Shown: positions 12,047-23,628, counted from the first letter of the stretch. The stretch: DNA of 64,000 nucleotides from Beta vulgaris subsp. vulgaris (GCF_026745355.1 NC_079207.1:18012959-18076958); one strand, 5' to 3'. A program made the numbers and translations. Notes: generated from the letters alone by a model not told the origin.

Positions 12047-13116
12047 TAAGGATGACAATGGATCTTAGACTCGACCTGGATCCATTTTGCAGTCTGCAAA
12101 ATTTTAGACATGTTCAATCTGAGTCGGGTCCAAGTCCTACTATCATATTGCATGTCCGGGTCCGCGGGCCCATTTTTTAAAAACCTAGGTGGGTTGTTGG
12201 GTTTCTCACTCTAACTCTCTCTAAACATTTTTATTCTAACAGATATTGCATACTTGCATTCACACCTCCCCTTAACACTCCCTAGCTAAACCCTAGCTGG
12301 GTAGCTCCCCTTTACTCCCCTTCATGTCTTCCTTCACACTCCCCTTCACATTTGTAGTCTTTACTGTCTCTAGGCTCCAATTTTCTTTCCAGTGACATTT
12401 GCAATCAGATTCATTCAGGTCCAATAAGCTGAATTAGGTCCAATTAGTTCAGTTCAGTTCATGGTCATTCAGGTGAATAGAACGCACCACTATAAATTGG
12501 GTTGTTGTCATTTTGAAAATATTGTTATTGTTGTTATATGTTATTTTGAAGGAAATACTCACAAGAGATGGTTCAACTATTACCCATTTTCTTTTATAAG
12601 TCTCAACTATGAATTATTCCTTGTAGGTCCCAAGTTTACCATCTTGTGATTTTTATAGGTCCTGATCTACTTGTAGCTGATTAAAAAATTACTATTTTTA
12701 AATGTTGGTCCCAATTTATAGGAATATGTTACTTGCTAGAAGTGTTCGAAGATGGTAAACATTTGAAAATCTTATCTTCTAAACCGGTTATAAGTAACTC
12801 AGGATCGATGAAAATCACATGATAGTAAACTTAGGACCTGCAAGGAATAATTCTTTGTTTGGACTTATAAAACTAAATGGGTAATAGTTGGGCCTCCTCT
12901 TGTCAAATGATAAATTCAGCTTTAAATGTGTTAGAATTACAACATCTATATAATTTTATCGCTTTGGAGATTATTTTAACATTGAAAAGTAGGTAAAATA
13001 GCATAAAATGTGTTGGGCCTGTTTTGGACCCGGATCTGGATCCAATTTTTTGAGACCAGTGTCCGAAAACAAATATGGTTATGGGTCCACCTGGACTCGG
13101 CCCGTTGTCATCCCTA
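12047..13116. mobile_element. hAT-like element with TAGGGATGACAA ends
   Basis: Left end TAAGGATGACAATGG and right end the complement of TAGGGATGACAACGG form inverted termini. GGATCC-rich words (CTGGATCC, TGGATCCA) sit near both ends. The flanking 8-mers (GTTATAGG and ATTGCACG) do not match, so the duplication is lost or a terminus is misplaced. A second inverted-repeat element occupies its middle (about 12560-12903). Confidence 0.55.
12560..12903. mobile_element. Long-inverted-repeat MITE inside the preceding element
   Basis: Arms of roughly 95 bp are inverted copies, sharing CAACTATTACCCAT, TTTTATAAGTC, AATTATTCCTTG and AGGTCC. Long arms and a short non-coding loop suggest a Mutator-like or foldback MITE. 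The termini (ACAAGAGATGG / ACAAGAGGAGG) are diverged and the exact boundary was not fixed. Confidence 0.6.
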
Positions 13117-13288
13117 ATTGCACGTCATCACTTCTCTGTGTGGTTATTGACACGTATGCGTTGGTCTGCTCTTTAGTACGACTTACTTTGTCGATTTTGT
13201 TATTTTAGAAAATTATAAATACTCAAAAAAGGTTAAATACTCTTTAGTAGGACCATTTGGTGGTAATAAACATCGTTTTTGAAGGGAT

Positions 13289-14177
13289 AATTGTAATACC
13301 CCGAACCTTAAACTCGTTTTATTAGCTACTAATTATATTTATTAGCTCAATTACGACCTTAATTTTTTGCAAAATAATTATGGTTAATATTATTTACTAA
13401 AATAAATATATTTAACAAAAGTGATATTTATTATGATAAACGATTTTATAATATAGTTTATGAATTTAATAAGAAAACCTTTTTCCTATATGTTTCTGAG
13501 TTAATGATTTTGAGTTAAAGTTTAATGTTGATGTTTTGAAGTCAAAACTAACTTACCACTTGTAAAGGGTCACAAGTTTGACTTTTGTTTTAGTTGACCA
13601 ACAACAAAATAAGAAAAAAAAAGACGAAGAAAAAAAAAGAAACAAAGTTGATAATCAGCTTCCCTAAACCAACCACCCCACTTCCTTCTTCTACCTTCTC
13701 TCTTCTCTTGTCCCCTCCCTTGCTCCCCGAGGTGAAGATTCACCAATCCGTAGTCAATCCACCACCAATTTCTTCCGCCAAATTCATTTATAAATAACCC
13801 ATTTATTCTGAGCTTGGAAATCACAAACAAAACCAAACAAATTTCTCCTATTTTCGTTGTTTCTCGGCATCACCAAGTCACCAACAACACCACCTTAGAC
13901 CACAATCTGCCCACCTTGCGGCAAGCGTGCCAGCTTCTATCTAACCACCGCATCCGTGTCATAAACCCACAACCTCGTCGCACTAGCACTCTGCATCCCC
14001 CGCGATGCAAGCGCCTGCTTCTCTTTCCCCTACTTTGTTGGATGCTGTGCCTCGCTGCTTCACCGAGGACCAATGAGCGTCGCACCTGCCGCCGCCAACC
14101 TGGTGGCATGACACACTAGAGCACAGTTGCGGCACCATCGTTGCCATTGCTTTCTCCCTCCTCTTCACTCGTGCTCC
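13289..14177. repeat. Possible LTR start (TGTAATACCCCG) and LTR-like sequence
   Basis: TGTAATACCCCGAACC at 13289 resembles the TGTAACACCC starts of many plant gypsy LTRs and the solo LTR at 40761, but no matching GTTACA end or 5-bp duplication was found. The following sequence includes CT-rich and C-rich stretches with spurious open frames. The same host sequence may continue between the CACTA and hAT insertions up to about 18.05 kb. Confidence 0.3.
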
Positions 14178-15040
14178 CACTAGTAGAAAAAGGACGATTT
14201 GTGTCCCCCTAAGTGTGTCGGCTACAACGAAGACGACGCAAAAACCTAATTTGCATTGCATGGGAGCCAGAGTGCGACGCAAAATAACTGTTCACAAAAA
14301 TGTCGAGGCCCCATCTGCGTCGCGCGTCAAATAACAATGAAAATAAAAATTCAGAAATAAAATTATAAACTTCAAACTAAGCTAATTACAAACGAAAATA
14401 AGAAAGTGGAATGAAAATGAAAATTAAAAACAAAAAAATAAAACCAGATCTAGAAAAAAAAAACGAAACACGAAGAGAGACGAGTGACGGTTGTTGTTGT
14501 TGACAGCGACGAGCGACGAAGTTGATGACAACGACGAGCGACGATTGACGGAGAGACAAATTTTCGATGTCGAATTTTTGATGAGTGATGAGAAGAGAGA
14601 CGAGAGGTTGTTGATGATGAAAACGACGGTATTGATGACGAATTTTTGATGAAAGGAAGTTGATGATAGGAAAAGAGGAGAGGGGGCTGATGAGAGGAGT
14701 TTAAGGGTTTGTGAGAGGAGAGCGTCGTGTGAGAGGAGAGGGAAAGAGGCGTCGTTATGAGAACAGAGGGGAGAAGGGGGAGGGGATGATGTTTTTAGGG
14801 TTTGGATTGTTAGGTGGGCTAGTCATAAGGGAGGAACTGATGGTTTGTTAACATGGGCCACACACGGAACATGGGCCACGTGAGGAATTAAAAAGTAAGA
14901 AAATTTGATGCGGTCCACAAGAGGACCGCATCAGATTGTCCTCTCAGCTTTCCCTCCTATTTTTAATGTTGATTTTCGGATGCGATTTTACAAAAACCGA
15001 ATCTGTTACTAAGTGATGTATAAGGTTTTTTCCACTAGTA
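14178..15040. mobile_element. CACTA-type miniature element, GATGCGGT family
   Basis: Begins CACTAGTAGAAAAAGG and ends GGTTTTTTCCACTAGTA, inverted CACTA termini with one changed end base. The flanking triplets are TCC and TCA. The last 160 bp match the end of the CACTA element at 40650-43909 closely (GATGCGGTCC...ACCGCATCAGATT, GTTACTAAGTGA, TAAGGTTTTTTCCACTAGT). The interior is GACGA-rich and non-coding. Confidence 0.8.
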
Positions 15041-15203
15041 TCAGTACTGTAAACCTGACTGCAGCACCAGCCCAAGACCACCACCAACTCAACAACACCA
15101 CACCACCAGGTTCGATCACCACCACACCCATACCTTTCTCATCACCACGGCCTGTCTCCTCTTAGAATCTTTCATCTCCAAAACTCCTAACCATTGTGTC
15201 CGC

Positions 15204-16539
15204 TCACTAGGGGAAAAAACATAAAGGGCTGCGCAGGAAGGGCTGCGCTTTTCGTAAAAGCGCAGCCCTACTAGTGAAGGGCTGCGCTTATTTAAAAAAG
15301 CGCAGCCCTACTAGTGAAGGGCTGCGCAGCCCTACTAGTGAAGGGCTGCGCAGCCCTACTAGTGAAGGGCTGCGCAGCCCTTCATAGAGGGCTGCGCTTT
15401 TTTAAATAGCGCAGCCCTTCTGTAGTAAGAGGCTGCGCTTTTAAAAAAGCGCAGCCCTTCCTGAAAAAATTTGAAATTTCGGAATCGCGGGCTTTGAAAT
15501 ATTGAGCGGGGATTCGTCAAATATATTATCCTCATTCTCTCTCCTCTCTCACGTCCCTCATTATTCCTTTCCTCTTCTCTCTCATCCTCTCTTCTATCTC
15601 AAAACTCCCATAAACATTTGCGACAAAAACCTTGAAATGATTTGCACTAAACATGGCGACGGAGTCCGATTGCCTATTGTGATACCTTTTCGGAAGCGGA
15701 ACGAGCCAACGAGTCAAACTCACGCTATGCTGTGCGTTTAGGTTTTTAAGCCATCCGAGTTCGTTTAAGCCTCCAAATAGCCATTTTAAGTTTTTCCGAA
15801 ATTTTTTTTTCCCTTAAATTATGTATTTGGGTTTTGTTTTATGTATTTAAACATTATTAGGTTGTAGTTCTTGTATTTCAGATCTATAATGTTCTTGTAT
15901 ACTTCTCTTTGTTTATATATTTTTGATTAATGTTCTTGTATACTTCTCTTTGTTTTGATTAATGTTCTTGTATACTTCTCTTTGTTTATTTTGATTAATG
16001 TTATTCTTGTATACTTCTCTTTTTATTTTGATTAATGTTCTGTATACTTCTCTTTGTATTAATTTCTTGTATTTTCATCTTTGTTTTGATTAATGTTCTT
16101 GTATACTTCTTGTATACTTCTCTTTGTATATTATTTTTTGTTCCTTTTTTTCATTTTCGTTTCATTCTTTTTATTGTTTTGGGTTTAGTATTTTCGTTTC
16201 GTTTCTCTTCTCTTCTGTTTAATTTCAGAAAATGTGAGATTATGAGTAAAAAAAGGACAAAAAAAAATTTTTTTTTTTAATTTTTTTTTTTGGTAGGAAG
16301 GGCTGCGCTAGTTAGGAAAAAGTGCAGCCCTTCTAGCCCAGAAGGGCTGCGCTTTTTCCTAACTAGCGCAGCCCTTCTGGGCTAGAAGGGCTGTGCTTTT
16401 TCCTAACTAGCGCAGTCCTTCTAGCTTAAGGGCTGCGCTTTTCTAGCGCAGCCCTACTTAAAAAGTGAAGGGCTGCTGTCAAAAAGCGCAGCCCTACATG
16501 CCTTTTTTAGCGCAGCCCTTCTTCATTTTTCCACTAGTG
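15204..16539. mobile_element. CACTA-type miniature element with AAGGGCTGCGC subterminal arrays
   Basis: Starts CACTAGGGGAAAAAAC and ends TTTTTCCACTAGTG, with a perfect 3-bp duplication GCT (15201-15203 and 16540-16542). Both subterminal zones are packed with AAGGGCTGCGCTT and its complement, more than ten on each side, many paired as short hairpins. CACTA transposases are known to bind subterminal repeats, so these are probable binding sites. The interior is non-coding apart from a tandem repeat. No transposase is present. Confidence 0.88.
15880..16130 (+). repeat. Tandem repeat of a roughly 30-40 bp TTCTTGTATACTTCTC unit
   Basis: The words TTAATGTTCTTGTATACTTC and TCTTTGTTT recur about seven times with variable spacers. 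The array lies inside the CACTA element and produces only low-complexity frames. Confidence 0.75.
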
Positions 16540-16769
16540 GCTCCTCCTCTCCTTCTCTCTCCTGTAACTCCCCTTGCTCTCCTTCTCTCGCGTCCTCCAA
16601 CACGTCTTTCTTCATCTTCAAGAGTTGTAGATCTAGCGTTCGATTTCAGAATGGGTAGGGTTTAGGGCGCTCCGTGGTGGTTCGGTTTCAAAGATTGTTG
16701 GTGGTTGGGATGGGGAGGGAGGGTGTTGATTTCGTGAATGGGGGTGGAAATGAGATGGTTTCAGGTGGG

Positions 16770-16905
16770 GGAGGGGATCCGAGGGTGTTGATGGTTGGGT
16801 TTTGGAAGGGGATCCGAGGGTGTTGATGGTTGGGCTGGGGAAGGGAATCCGAGGGTGTTGGTGGTTGGGCTGGGGAAGGGAATCCGAGGGTGTTGATTTC
16901 GGGGA
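16770..16905 (+). repeat. 35-bp minisatellite
   Basis: Four units with starts of the GGATCC/GAATCC word at 16775, 16810, 16845 and 16880, an exact 35-bp spacing. The unit contains CCGAGGGTGTTGATGGTTGG. Proline-rich frames on the minus strand are a by-product of the repeat. Confidence 0.85.
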
Positions 16906-17043
16906 TTGGGAAAAATGGGTGGTGGAGGGGAAAAGAGGCAACTGGTAGGTAGGGGAGGACGGTTTTCCGGTAGGCATGGGTGGGGGAGGGGGAATGAGAC
17001 AACTAGTAGGTAGGGGAGGGCGGTTTTCCAGCAGTGGTGGAGG

Positions 17044-17955
17044 TAGAGATGGAAATGGATCGGGTTCGGGGCGGGTGGACCATCGCCCGCCTCCATCCAC
17101 CCCACCCCATCCATCCATCACCTATCAAACATCCACCCGAATCCATCCATCCATCCATCACCACGGGTGAAACGGATGGATCGAATGATAATCGGATAAA
17201 CTAAAATAGCAAAATAGCAACAACAAAAGAGACAATCAGCAGCATTAAAATAGCAAAACAACAGCATCAAAACAGAAAAATAGCAGCATTAAAAGTTTAA
17301 AAAAGAAAAGTAAAATTATTATAACAGAAAAACAGCAACTTCAGCTCTAAAACATCAACAATAGCAGCATTAAAATAGCAAAACAACATCATTAAAACAG
17401 AAGAATAGCAGCATTAAAAGTTCAAAACAAAAAAATAGCATTATTATAACAATAGCAGCAAGACATGAATTAAGGACGGTAAGGAATGAAGTAGCAACAT
17501 ATACTTTAATACTGATACAAATATATACAATTAAAGAAAGGAAATTTACCACTTATAAACTAAATCATCACTACAATTCAATGTTTGTTTTGATTCTTGC
17601 ATCAATTGGGAATCCAAAAAAAAAAAGGCAAGTTTAATACTTCATTATTTTCGTGAGTTGAAATGTGGAATGGAGTGAGAAGACTTGAGAGGAGCGAGGC
17701 TGCTGCTAGGGTTAACTTGCTTAGTTTGGGCCTCTAGACCATTGGATTTTTTGTTACTTTAAACGGGTGAAGGGTCGGGTGGTGAACGAGTGATGGGTCG
17801 GTTGATGGATGAAAAAATATTACCCGAACTCGACCCGCATCCATCACTCGGTTATCGATCACCCGGCTATCATCCGTTTAAACCGGGGTTTTCACCCACT
17901 TAATAAACCGGATGGAGCGAGTGGTCGGGTGATCCACTGGATATTTCCATCTCTA
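17044..17955. mobile_element. 912-bp hAT MITE with perfect 8-bp duplication
   Basis: Flanked by GGTGGAGG at 17036-17043 and 17956-17963. Left end TAGAGATGGAAAT; right end the exact complement of the same 13 bp. Outer arms carry CCATCCATC and GGATGGA words, as in the element at 338-881. The middle is A-rich with repeated AATAGCAGCATTAAAA words. Non-coding; it would rely on a hAT transposase from elsewhere. Confidence 0.88.
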
Positions 17956-17963
17956 GGTGGAGG

Positions 17964-19014
17964 TGGTCGGTGGTGGCGTTATGGTGGTGGATGGTAGGTA
18001 GAAAGTGTTGGGTTATAAAGTTGTTGGGTAATTAGTTTAAGTGTTTTATTTAATTAAGTGCCTAATTTCTCCTTTAAGTGTGGTCCTCTATATGTTGCAC
18101 TTCTTTAGAAAAGTAAGATAGTTTAAGTTAAAATATAATTTAATAAAAACTAACAAGTTAATATAAGTAAAAATAAGTTAAATAGAAAAGGTCCAATTTT
18201 CCTCAATAGGCTACAAGATAATGGGGATGGAATTTTTTTTTTTTTTTTTTTTGAAGGGAGGGATCGAATTGGTAAACAAGTAAATGTCGATTGTCAAAGT
18301 CGTTAATGACATAGGTTGAAGTTTTGTAAGGGCAAAACAAGACTTCTTTTCTTTCGTCTTATTTACTCCTCTCCTTTCTAACTTTGATTCCAACCAAAAA
18401 GGAAGTGAAAAATACTAAATTCAAGATGTGATTAGACTTGCACCTCCTGTTCTGAAATTGGAGGCAACTCATTTCCTCTTCACGTCAGCTCAGACTAGCT
18501 TGTGTAGATGGACCAGTGTCCAGTGATATGAGGTCTTGTCGTGCTAGTAGCCACTAGAGGAGGAAGTTAATCTATCTATTGTATTTGTAGTTTTGTACCA
18601 TTTGATTGTCTCATAATTGTAAGCATTTTAATTTTATTACTGTATTCAGACTTCAGAGTAGTTTCTTTTCTTTTCACTAACAATTTCATAAAAGAGAAAT
18701 ATTTAATTATTTGTAATACTTTCTACTTTTGTTGTTTTTTCTCTATTTTTTTTCAGTTATATGGGATTTTCTCTTTTTTTCCTTTCTACCCCTCTCCTAC
18801 CCAAATTTTATATTGGAGTTGATGGAAAAAAGTATTGCAAGTAAAAATACGGAGGAAATATATAATTTCAATAGACTTTTATTATGTTACTTTGCTATTA
18901 CTCTTTCCGTTGTTTTAATTGCTACATTTTTATTAAACAGTTGTTTCTTTATAATTGTTATATTGTTTAAACTTTCCTTATTTGGAGTACTTGGCCCATC
19001 AAATAGTAATATTA
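17964..19014. other. Gene-free stretch
   Basis: Holds a 20-nt T run near 18233-18252 and AT-rich sequence. The frames at 18211-18393 and 18729-19031 lack recognisable domains. I see no gene or RNA here. Confidence 0.45.
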
Positions 19015-19274
19015 TTCCCTCCGTCCCATAATATAGTGTCTACTTCATTTTTGGTGGGTCAAACTTTAAAATCTTTGACCGAATATCTTCATTTGTATAT
19101 ATAAAAAAACATATTCATGTGGGATCTTGTTAGATTCGTCTCGATGTGTAGTTTCATAATATCAACTTTTTATATTTTTTTATCAATACGGAATTGAAAA
19201 TATTATAAGCCAAAGTTACGTCCTGGAGACCGTTTATAAAAAGAAACAAGCACTATATTATGGGACGGAGGGAA
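19015..19274. mobile_element. Stowaway-like MITE (TTCCCTCCGTCCCA ends)
   Basis: Inverted termini TTCCCTCCGTCCCATAATATAG and complement, flanked by TA (19013-19014 and 19275-19276). It contains the common internal phrase ATGTGGGATCTTGTTAGATT. This is a standard plant Tc1/mariner-derived miniature element. Confidence 0.85.
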
Positions 19275-19607
19275 TACTAAAATCTGTTTTTTTTTTCTTT
19301 TTTTCTTTTTCCACCAAAAAGTACTCTTTTTCCACTTTTTTTCATTATTTTACATTAAATTGGTCAAAAATACCCTCTAACAAGTTTGAAAGTGACATTG
19401 CCTAAATTATTGTGCAAAGTAGAATGTAATAATTAAAAGAACGGTTTTTTCACCAAATACCCCTGACAAATCAAAAAATTCACATTATACCCTCAATATT
19501 TCAACAATTCACCATATACCCCTGACAATTCATTTTTGTGCACCAAATACCCTTTTTTTAACTGCCGTTAACCCACCGTTAGATTTATTTACGATTTTAC
19601 CATCATT

Positions 19608-19695
19608 AAGCCCTAATCCTAATTTAACCTAACCCTAACCCTAATCTAACCCTAATTTTAACCCTAAACCCTCCCCTTTACCCTAACCTTAGCCC
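19608..19695. repeat. Telomere-like CCCTAA repeats, left arm
   Basis: Irregular CCCTAA, CCCTAAA and CTAACC units. They mirror the GGGTTA units at 20554-20650 in the opposite arm, so they belong to the transposon rather than marking a chromosome end. Confidence 0.7.
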
Positions 19696-20553
19696 TTGGC
19701 AGCCCCCACCCCACCCCCACCCCCACCCCCACCCGGCCCTCTCCCCTCCACCCACCCTAGCCACTACCCCCACCCACACCCACCCCACCGCCGATGTGCG
19801 TGCCGGCCTCCTCCACCCCGATCGCGGCTACGCGTGCCGGCCTCCCCACCCCCACCGCCATTGTGCGTGCCAGCGTCTCCCACCCCCACTGATGCTGCCC
19901 GTGTCGGCCTCCCCACCCCCTGCGCGTCCGTTCGCCGCCGACCACCTCTTACCCCTTCCCCGTGATTTTCCTGCCCAGACCTTTCGAATTCCCCACCCTA
20001 CCCCTCCCCCTTGAACGCCAAACCAGTCGATTTTCGAACCCCAACCAGTCGATTTTCCAGCCCCAACCAGTCGATTTTCCAGTCCCAACCAGTCAATTTC
20101 TAGGCTCGGTTTTACACATTAACCCGCGAAAATGGCAAATAGTGGTTTAATTGGTGGAGATTGTGGTTTAATTGGGGAGGGAGTGGTGGTGCGGTGGGAC
20201 AAGCTGGGAAAACAGAGGAGAGAGAGAAAGATTGCGAAACAGAGGATTAGTGGAGATGGTGGTCTGGGCTAGCACGGGGATGGCTGGGGGAGCAGCGATG
20301 GAGGGGAGGGGAGGGGGTGGAGGAGCGATTGGGAGGGGAGGGTGTGGGGGAGCGACTGGGAGGGGAGAGGAGGGGGGTGGGAGCGGTAGTGGAGGGGAGA
20401 GGAGGGGTGGGAGGAGCGACTGGGAGGGGAGGGTGTGGGGGAGCGACTAGGATGGGAGGGAGGGTGGGGGAGCGGCAGTGGAGGGGTGTGGAGGGGGTGG
20501 GGGCCTGGGCTGGGTGGAGGGAAGGGGAGGGGGTGGGGTGGGGCTGCCATGGT

Positions 20554-20650
20554 GTTAGGGTTAGGGGTGGGTTAGGGTTAGGGTTAGGGTTATGGTTTAT
20601 GTTTAAAGTTAGAGTTAGAGTTAGGGTTAGATTAGAATTAGGGTTTATGG
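20554..20650. repeat. Telomere-like GGGTTA repeats, right arm
   Basis: Several consecutive GTTAGG units followed by degenerate GTTAGA/GTTTA units. They are complementary in orientation to the left-arm repeats. Confidence 0.7.
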
Positions 20651-20838
20651 TTAATAATGGCAAAATGGTAAATAAAGTTAACGGTGAGCTAACGGTGAGT
20701 TAACGGAAGTTAGGAAAAGGGTATTTGGTGCACGTTTTCGAAAACTCAAGGGTATACGATGCATTGTCGAAACATTGAGGGTATACTGTGAATTTTTTGA
20801 TTTGTCGGGGGTATTTGGTGAAAAAACCGTTAAAAGAA

Positions 20839-21618
20839 AATGGACCAAGGATCTCTAGGTTCCATGATCTTGTTTTCTATCTCCCACATAGGAGACCAAA
20901 TCTTGGTGGAAGCAAATTTTCTTGTTGTTGAGCAGGAGGGGGTTAGGGTTTGTTGGGCCTATGGGTGAGTGACCTGTGCGGGGACAGTCCAAAGGCAAAT
21001 TATTCCTATCATGGGATTGGTGAAAAAGGGCCCCCAAAATAATTAAAAGAAAACGAATGTAATATTTACAAGAACTTTAAACTTCTTTGCTCATATAATG
21101 GGCAACATGCATGTGACGACCTAATGTGCTGACATCATATCCGATTCGTGATGTCATGTGGTTGAATTTCATCCTATGAAAGAAAGATCTCCAATTTCAC
21201 CACCTAGTTACAAGATATTTTTAACTAAACTACCAAAAAAGAATTGTTAATATAGATAAAATAAATGCTTCTTACATAAAAAAATAAGTATAATTATGTA
21301 CTTCGTTGTTGTACAAGTATCAATGTATATCTTCAACGTATTACTTTTTGATAAGTTATACTGAATGAATATTGAAGATATTGATTTTTAAAGCTATGTG
21401 TGTGGCAAGCGTAAAAGTCAAAATATTACAGATAGTTATTCAACTCCTAAAATCATGTTCAACCAAAAGAAATAGAACTCAAAAGACTATAAAGGGGGTT
21501 CCTCTTTCAAAAATCTAGCATGATTCTAACACGACACGATTTTTTTCTACTATATTCAGGTGAATCTAATACGACAAGAAGCTCGCAAATCCATCATATA
21601 GGACGGCATAATAACTCA
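20839..21618. other. Gene-free stretch
   Basis: No supported gene. The minus open frame at 20855-21037 has no recognisable domain. Confidence 0.45.
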
Positions 21619-22505
21619 GGGCATGTTCTCTTCGGCATAAAATAGTTGAACTGAACTGAACTTATTGGAGCTGAATTGAACTTATTGGAGCTGAACTGAA
21701 CTGAACTGAACTGAATTGAATTGAATTGAATTAAATTAAATTGTATTAAATTGAATGTAATAAATATATAAAGAATATTTTAAAAAATAATAATATGAAT
21801 ATTAAATAATAATTATAATGATAAGTAATATAATAATAGCATTTTGGATATTTTTAAATGATAGTTATAAATAAATAATATTAATAATGATAAATTAACA
21901 ATAATAATAATTAATGATAATAATGATAATTAATAATTATTATTTTATATTATTTCTATTAATATATTAATATTTGATGATGATATATAATAACAATAAT
22001 ATCTCAGAAGTAAATTAATATTACTATTTTAAGAATTAGATTTAATAATATAAAAATATTTAGTAATAAAAATAATGATTTGGTTGGACCGCGAAAATTA
22101 CATCATAAACCGTCTTGACGCGATTTGATTGGTTTATGGCCTTAAAAAAGTGGGTTTATTTGTGCTTTGACCCAAACCATGTTCATCCTAATAATAATAG
22201 TAATAATAATGAGTAAAACTATAATAAACAAAACAATATATAGAAACACCAATAATAATAATAATAATACTTAATAGTAATGATATATATTTAAATAATA
22301 ATAATAATAATGATAATAATAATAATAATAATAATAAGTGTATTTAGTAAAATAAATTATACCAACATAATAATAATATTTAACAAAATGGTTATATTAG
22401 AATGGAGCTGAACTGAACTGAACTGATTGGAGATGAACTGAACTGAACTGATTAGAGCTGAACTGAACTGAACTTAACTGAAAATAAGTTGGGGAGAACA
22501 GACTC
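21619..22505. mobile_element. Tourist-like element with CTGAA subterminal arrays
   Basis: Starts GGGCATGTTCTCTTCGG and ends CCCCAACTT-type sequence reading GGGGAGAACAGACTC, with a 3-bp duplication TCA (21616-21618 and 22506-22508). Arrays of the pentamer CTGAA (GAACTGAACTGAACT) sit just inside both ends and the middle is (AAT)n-rich. A 139-bp relative lies at 28254-28392. Non-coding. Confidence 0.78.
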
Positions 22506-22768
22506 TCAATCCTTACACAACTCTAGCTAATTGAGAAGCATTCTTATGTCTATTTGTATCATATGATGTCTTGCTATTAGACAACCCTTTGCCACTTGAT
22601 CGTAGTTCAAGTTTAGGAAAATTTGCCAATATATACCATAATTTGAGTACTTTTTGAAATAAATATCTAGATGGTATGAAATTCTATATAAAATCAACGT
22701 TAATTTTGCTCCATTAGTGGCAAATAAAATTAGAAGAGAGAAGAGGATCGCAAGGAGTGTATTCAACA

Positions 22769-22880
22769 TACACCAGGCTATTTTTTGCTCATTTGTTCAT
22801 TTGAAGCTATATCTATTATGTAATTATACTCATTTGGAGGTTTCAAATGAACAATGAGCAAAAAAAAAGCATTGGGTGTA
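22769..22880. mobile_element. Palindromic MITE remnant
   Basis: Inverted arms: TACACCAGGCTATTTTTTGC on the left and the complement of TACACCCAATGCTTTTTTTT on the right, both continuing into GCTCATTTGTTCATTTG-type sequence. The pair can fold into a hairpin with about 35-bp arms. Related words (GGGTGTACCATGG, TTTGCTCATT) occur at 54268-54330, suggesting another copy. Confidence 0.6.
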
Positions 22881-23618
22881 CCATGACCATGGTACACCCC
22901 GGTGTATGATAAAAATTTTCGATCACAAAGGTAGTGATGAGTTTCGCGGGGTTCTCGTGGTAGAGGAGTAGGAGATTAATGGAAGGTAAGAAGGTAATTT
23001 TACATGCCACTAACGGAACAAAAGTAACGATTTTGCAAAAATCTATTAAGTGGTAGTGATTTCAAAAGAAATACACAAAAAGTTAGTATTTATATTAAAT
23101 AAGGCATATTTTTCGTGCAGCAAACCATGTGGCAGATTATATTGCAAATGTCGGTCATTTAGTCTCCTTTGAATTCATTGTTAACCCCTCTTTCGAATCA
23201 GCCCTCCATAAAATCATTATAAACTATAAGTTAGGAAATCTCCTTGTATGGAGGGCTCCTACTTTCCTTTTAAGAAAAATATTAAATTTTAAGGAGCTTA
23301 AGTATTTATTTCAAAAAAAATACCCAAAGTGTAGTATTTATTAGCAAAATTTCCTCAAGTTTATTAGTCTTGAGAAAACTCAGCCTAATCTTGGTTTACC
23401 TTTTCATTAAAAAGTAGAATACAATAAAGAGTAACAATGATATAACCTGTTAATTTCGATTAAAGGTAAAGTGTAAGTGGTAAAAATTCTAAAAAGTGAA
23501 AAAAAAAATCTAAAGGAGAGAGTTTGTAGCAAGCAAGTAAATCTGTAATCAGAGAGACTAAGCTTGAAAATCAGGGAATTAAAAAAAGGCACTCCTACAG
23601 TCCTGCTTCAAAATACTC

Positions 23619-23628
23619 TATATATAAT
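23619..23628 (+). promoter_or_regulatory. Probable TATA box of the ZHD gene
   Basis: CTATATATAATTT lies about 200 bp upstream of the ATG. It is followed by a CT-rich leader (23706-23775) typical of plant 5' UTRs. Transcription would be expected to begin near 23650. This is inferred from sequence only. Confidence 0.55.

Larger units (their letters stand above)
19442..20829. mobile_element. Mutator-like TIR element with 9-bp duplication
   Basis: Perfect 9-bp target duplication TTAAAAGAA at 19433-19441 and 20830-20838. Terminal inverted repeats begin CGGTTTTTTCACCAAATACC and extend for about 150 bp with good identity (shared GACAAATCAAAAAATTCACA and GTGCACCAAATACCC). Inside each arm are CCCTAA/GGGTTA repeats (19608-19695 and 20554-20650). 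The core is very GC-rich and strand-skewed (C-rich 19700-20000, G-rich 20170-20550). Open frames in the core are proline- or glycine-rich artefacts and no transposase is recognisable. Confidence 0.88.

Noticed and set aside
13814..14282. Overlapping 79-101 codon frames near a GC-rich patch
   Set aside because: Three frames on both strands overlap, none shows a domain, and the patch is split by a CACTA terminus at 14178.
16633..17121. Proline-rich minus-strand frames up to 162 codons
   Set aside because: They arise from the 35-bp minisatellite and C/G-skewed repeats and cross the hAT MITE boundary at 17044.
19608..20650. Possible chromosome end or interstitial telomere from fusion
   Set aside because: The repeats are degenerate, short, and symmetrically placed in the arms of a transposon with a clean 9-bp duplication.
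19696..20703. Several Pro- or Gly-rich frames of 60-138 codons
   Set aside because: They lie within the GC-skewed core and arms of the Mutator-like element; overlapping frames on both strands show compositional origin.
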